From assembly GCA_025677835.1 (NCBI GenBank), contig JAIXMR010000047.1, forward strand, positions 62,001 to 126,000: a stretch of DNA of 64,000 nt, written 5' to 3'. Positions 59,858 through 64,000 of this stretch are shown here, piece after piece. This DNA is from Sporodiniella umbellata (lineage: Eukaryota > Mucoromycota > Mucoromycetes > Mucorales > Rhizopodaceae). The stretch's first letter is position 1, and each line of letters begins with the position of its first letter. The translations under genes were made by a program, and so were the position numbers. The notes beneath the pieces were generated by a model. It made no database searches and was not told the origin of the DNA. It saw only the letters and a program-made list of their open reading frames with translations.

Positions 59858-60043
59858 TTTGTTCTGGAATGGGTATGTTTAATTATGAGATCTGGAAAAG
59901 GTTTGCTTTTTTTTTTTATTTAATTTTTCTTGACAGCAGGTCACATAGCAGTCATGAATCATCAAATATTTAATTCTAGAAGCAATTTTTTTAAAACGCG
60001 ACACAACTGATTGCAGAAAGATTACAGGCTGGCTTTATTTAGT

Positions 60044-61311
60044 CTATGGCTTAATCTCAACGTATTTAATATCGACTTTTTCAAGGTGTGGATTTTCGAT
60101 GAACTTCTTGCCTTGGATCAGTAGTAGTTCTCGTCTATGAACAAGTTTAGGTGCGCTGAGTTTTTCCTGACTGATACATTTTTGTTGATAAAGGTATGTT
60201 TTTTTGGTGATGGCATTCACACTACAGATAGCCTGAAAGGCTGCGTCCACCAGTTCCTTTTTTTCAGTAAACCTCGCTACAACCAAAGATGACATCAAAT
60301 CTCCAGTCCCAGTGAAATATCCTTTGTAAGTGGGAAACGATATCATATGCTGCTTTGCCTGCCCGTTTGGCATTTTTTGACTAGTGAAACAGTACAACGA
60401 CTCATTGTCACTGCTTTCAAGCCTGAGCTCTAAAGGTATACTGTCCAAAGGTAGGGAAAGAGTAGTAATGATCACATTGGGCGATCCCAAACTATGAAGC
60501 TTCTCTGAGACTTTACATACATCTTCCATAGTTTTAATCTTCATTTCGGTCAGTATTCTAAAGTTATAAAAAAATTAGAGTGGCTGACTAGTCTTTTTTT
60601 AGTAATATGCTTACTCGGCTTCAAACTGATTAGGTGTGACCACATCCGATATGCGCATTATGTCACGATACAAAGGCACTATTTCAGGAGAAACGTACAG
60701 CGCACCTTCATCACCCATTACGGTGTCACAGACTTTGCAACGTATTACTATTTTGTTGTAAAGGGTAGTTGTTACCATAAATCAAGTTTGGGTTCTCTAG
60801 TTTCAGCTTTTTGACCATGAGCTCAATCTTCTCTAGAATAGCGTAGTTTCCGATGTATCCTAAACAATTTATAGTACTTAAATTAACGATAGTAGTTCAT
60901 TTTTAAAAAGAAATAAACGAAAAGCTCACCTGTTAGTACATGGGTATATTCACCTGTCAACTCGTTTTGCTCTAGTCCATCAAACAGCGCCTGTATATCT
61001 TCCGCACTGAACTTTTTGCCTGTCCAAGAGGGATAGGCAGTATGGTTGGAAAACTGAACTGTGTTTACGAAATCCACATCGTATCCTAAGGTTTGGAGCG
61101 GAAAAACAGCGGCTTTGTTCCCTAGTATTGAATTTTTTAGATAAGGAACATAAAAATGATAAGAGGCATTTACCGCAATAGCCTGATACCTAAATACGTT
61201 GGAAAAAAACAGAATCAATGAATATACCGTAGCTAGTTTTTTTCTTACTGTATGTGACTGAATACTCAACACTCTATATCCAGGCTCGAATTTATCTTCA
61301 GCTTTAGTCAT
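60044..61311 (-). CDS. BUD16: Pyridoxal kinase
   Basis: Phosphorylates pyridoxal/pyridoxine in the B6 salvage pathway. Model: complement(join(60044..60557, 60615..60732, 60776..60859, 60930..61121, 61174..61189, 61249..61311)), 328 aa (yeast Bud16 312). Motifs: N-terminal '[44 protein letters not shown]', 'TGYIGN', '[11 protein letters not shown]', '[16 protein letters not shown]', 'VIITTL' and the C-terminal ATP/catalytic '[12 protein letters not shown]' (Asp is the general base). Exon 2 is a 16-nt microexon. The residues 'SGYCGN' span exons 2 and 3. Complete and in phase. Confidence 0.94.
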
Positions 61312-61728
61312 GAATGAAAATAGGAAGAAACAAAAGCAAAAAAAAAAAAGCAAAGCCAGAAATAACTGCACCCTAAAGTTCGGAAGCCAAAACATTCGGA
61401 TGTTGATTTCTTAGTTTTTTTTAAGAAAATGCAGACACCTGCTTCTATCACCATCAGCTACACAGTGTTTCCAAAATCAATGTCGCATTTCACAATAAAA
61501 ACTACACAAAAATATACGACACCGGTTCTGAAAACACTGTCCTTAAGTCGCTAAAACTGAAATGACAAGCCTTTTAAGGTTTTTTCTTTTCTTTTTTTTT
61601 TTCTAGACAAAAAACAGTGTAAATAAGATACATTATGCCAAAAAGCACAGTTGAAACGAACAGAGGCATTATAAATCGTTTAAGAACAAAACCATCCCCT
61701 TTTATTTAAAACAGAGTTGGTGCTATCC
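61312..61728. other. Intergenic, BUD16 promoter / VMA13 3' flank
   Basis: About 0.4 kb with the MITE above and a T-run near 61590-61600. No gene. Confidence 0.5.
61462..61540. mobile_element. Short MITE-like element, copy 2
   Basis: About 79 bp with imperfect terminal inverted repeats beginning ACAGTGTTT(C/T)C and continuing to a shared TGTCG ~20 nt inside each end. The left arm (CCAAAATCAATGTCG) matches the arm of the element at 41.14 kb. No TSD longer than 2 nt was evident. No coding capacity. It lies 150 bp upstream of pyridoxal kinase. Confidence 0.6.
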
Positions 61729-63546
61729 TCACCAAGCCTGATGCATGTATTTTTGAACAGCTAGCAAGCCCTGGTATCTGACCTCTTGATCCTCATGTGT
61801 CATCAGCTCCATAATACGTCTCTTTGCGCCGATTTCTTGAAGTATACTTTAAAAAATGTAAGAAGCTACTTTTCGATTTCATTGTCTTGTATGTTACTTA
61901 CTTTTTTCCACCCTTGGAAGCAAATTTAATATAATACCCTATATCACTAGCGCCAACAGATAAAACCAATGTACTGTTGGATGTACTCAAAAGACGAACA
62001 AGACTTCGAAGCAATTGGTAGTTATTCTCTTCCAGCTTATGAGCGTTTTCTTTCCAAAATACATCTGACCTATGGGGTGGTGACCATTCCAACTTTCCTG
62101 TCTCGATCTCAGATGCATACTGTTCGAATGTACTATATACATATAGTGTTTAAGCTTTGCACTCTGACTTTGTTTGTTATCTTACGTGAGACTTTGAAAA
62201 TCCTCTTGAAGTCTCTCTTTAATAAAGTCAATATCTTCCACTATATCAGTATCAGACCATTTTCTTCCACTCAAATTCTCTGTGAAGGGAAGCAACTTGG
62301 CTACCAACATAGCAGCCAAATTTTGAGAAGGGGCCTTTTCTACAAGATTCTTTTTACAGATTTTTATAAATCGTGTTCCAAAACATGTATGAACTCTTAC
62401 CCTCAAGGTAGCAACCGAAACACGGATTACTTTTTCCTTCAAAGCAGATTTTGAGATTTCTACTAACAAAGGAATAATATCGAATTTTCTTTATGATGTT
62501 AAAGTTCGTATTAGTATAATGTTGAACTTTTTATAATTTGTTTTACTCGTTAATTTGGCCAGCAATCTCCTTTTCAAAGGTAAGAAGCCAGAGACAGAAA
62601 ATAATTTGGTATTGGGTTTGGGGAGTTGATGCCGTTTTGTTAGCAAAAAGATGATGTATCAATCTAAGTTTAGCGTTACATTTCACACATACACTTCTGT
62701 ATTTTTTTATATACACATACTCCTTCACAGTGTTTTGGGTATTCCAGATAGACATTCTATACTCTCTGATACGTAATAACGATTCCAGCTCTTGAATGAC
62801 AAGTTCTACGACTTCCTTTTGGTTACTTGAAAGCTTTTGGGTAACCCAATTATACAAAGCTGATAAATCAAATTGAGACGGTTCAGGAGTAGAGCTAAGA
62901 GAGCAAACACGTTAAAAAAAAAAAGCGTAAACTATATTTTCGAGACTAAAGAAGTCTCATATATACTTTACCAAGCTAGAATAGTCAATACCTTTGATGC
63001 TTCAAGAGACATAAACTCGTCTTCGTTCTCAAGAGCCTTGAACAATGGGTCAAAGCGAAGGCCCTCCTCGGCTGTAGCAGAGTGAAAATAGCGGGCATTG
63101 TTTTCATTTGCTTTTAAAAGATACAAATAAGAGAGTGAGCTTCAAACGTTCTTTTTCCTTTTTGAGTACCCCACCTACCCGTCAGAATGTCGTCTATCAT
63201 TAAGAATAGATACTGAATAGTGTCGGGCCGAGAAATTGATTTCAATAGATGTAGAATGAGAGAAGCGTACGTTTCGCCCTTTTCATTCATGGCAGATTGA
63301 ATCTCTGAAGCCGATTTTTTGTCAATAGCTTTGATGAGCTCAACATTCTCGCTAGTAACTATGTTGGCACGTTGATATCCCTATAGTAAAAAGTAGGTAT
63401 TTGTTACAGATAAAAATGCGTGCTACCAGAAACAGTTTTTTTTTTACCTCCCAAAGAATATTTTTTTCTCGGATAGCAGCTGCTTTTTTTTCAAGAAAAG
63501 CGTTGGATACGAGAACTATTGGGACTTCAGGGACTTGTTCTTCCAT
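61729..63546 (-). CDS. VMA13: V-type proton ATPase subunit H
   Basis: Regulatory V1 stalk subunit that activates the assembled pump and silences free V1. Model: complement(join(61729..61846, 61902..62132, 62186..62349, 62401..62488, 62547..62663, 62721..62894, 62972..63110, 63179..63380, 63448..63546)), nine exons, 443 aa (yeast 478). The fold is armadillo-like alpha-helical. Anchors: 'NILWEGYQRANIVTSENVELIKAID', 'SRPDTIQYLFLMIDDIL', 'SLKASKVLTILA', 'QTQYQIIFCLWLLTFEKEIAGQIN', '[42 protein letters not shown]' and a C-terminal 'GAKRRIMELMTHEDQEVRYQGLLAVQKYM'. An apparent in-frame read-through at 62664-62720 was treated as an intron because it replaces a short conserved helix. Confidence 0.94.
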
Positions 63547-64000
63547 TGTTTGTTGTTAAAAAAAAAAAACTAAAAAGAAAAGAAAAATCACCTTTGCATT
63601 CTGAGTATATTTCATTGCACACAAATGCGGTGTGTGAAGTTTTCAGCCTGTAACACGGCGTTTCAGTAGCAGACTAAACATAAAACAAGTAAGGACAGTA
63701 ATAGCTTCCAATGACAGAATAATTAGTTTTACAGTGTTTTTGTTTACCAAGACAAAAGAAAGGTAAAAAAAGGCGTTTATAAATCGCAGCTGTTTTACTC
63801 TATAAGCTTTTTATCAGGCCCTTGATAACTGTTCATAGATGTTTTAGCGCGAAAACAGGATCTGTTTGAGTAAATAAACCTTTTGTTTGCTTTAAGAGTT
63901 CTTTCCTTTCTTTTTCTTATTTCTCTCTTTTTTAGTATTAGTAATTTGTTTACTGTAGGGCCATTTTTACTTTCAAATATTATTCTTTGAGTAGAAACTT
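63547..64000. other. VMA13 upstream region to window edge
   Basis: About 0.45 kb. It holds the VMA13 promoter and possibly that of an off-window gene. No element or ORF is supported. Confidence 0.4.

Noticed and set aside
62664..62720. In-frame read-through in VMA13 as coding sequence
   Set aside because: It inserts a 19-aa Tyr/Lys/Val-rich segment into a conserved helix; GTATGT donor and TTAG acceptor flank it and splicing restores the family sequence.

Overview
The window is a stretch of fungal nuclear genome. It is AT-rich and dense with short GT-AG introns, mostly about 40-80 nt with many poly-T/poly-A tracts. The gene content (Mic60, Erv14, Ski2, Drs1, Zng1, V-ATPase H, AP-1 sigma) is eukaryotic. 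Several details fit an early-diverging fungus, most likely Mucoromycota/Mucorales: a Gemin7-like protein, a Grx3 with two glutaredoxin domains, a Tea1-like kelch protein and many introns. That placement is inferred from gene content and was not tested by a search. All exon coordinates come from reading frames, splice consensus and recalled family sequences. In every model the exon phases close exactly.

Layout. 1-7.7 kb: the 3' end of eIF4G (+), then CDT1, ARP1 (dynactin) and ZNG1 (zinc-chaperone GTPase), all on the minus strand, and RPT3 (proteasome ATPase, +). 9-16 kb: a coiled-coil protein of unknown function (+), two weak small-gene candidates, and a nine-exon kelch/coiled-coil polarity protein (+). 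16.4-21.6 kb: ERV14 (-), a Trx-Grx-Grx monothiol glutaredoxin (+), a glutathione S-transferase (+) and a membrane-anchored FKBP isomerase (-). 21.6-28 kb: a gene-poor region holding a 1.2-kb DNA transposon with 410-bp inverted repeats and a TA target-site duplication. 28-41 kb: one giant gene of 11 exons. It has about ten beta-trefoil (RICIN-like) modules, a charged helical region, a near-identical tandem array of five ~200-aa repeats and a C-terminal degenerate haloacid-dehalogenase-like domain. Four small indels break its frame, all inside the array. 41.3-51.3 kb: AP-1 sigma (+), SKI2 (-), a PAP2 lipid phosphatase (-) and MIC60 (-). 53-57.2 kb: a Gemin7-like protein (-), a small unknown (-), a DUF2235 alpha/beta hydrolase (+) and an NTF2-like protein (+). 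57.5-63.5 kb: DRS1 helicase (-), pyridoxal kinase (-) and V-ATPase subunit H (-).

Most genes are unrelated housekeeping functions, as is usual for a eukaryotic locus, and I see no operon-like logic. The items most worth follow-up are the giant RICIN/HAD protein with its recent tandem expansion, the long-TIR element with a possibly captured ORF, and a small MITE family present twice (41.1 and 61.5 kb). No tRNA, rRNA or CRISPR array was recognised.
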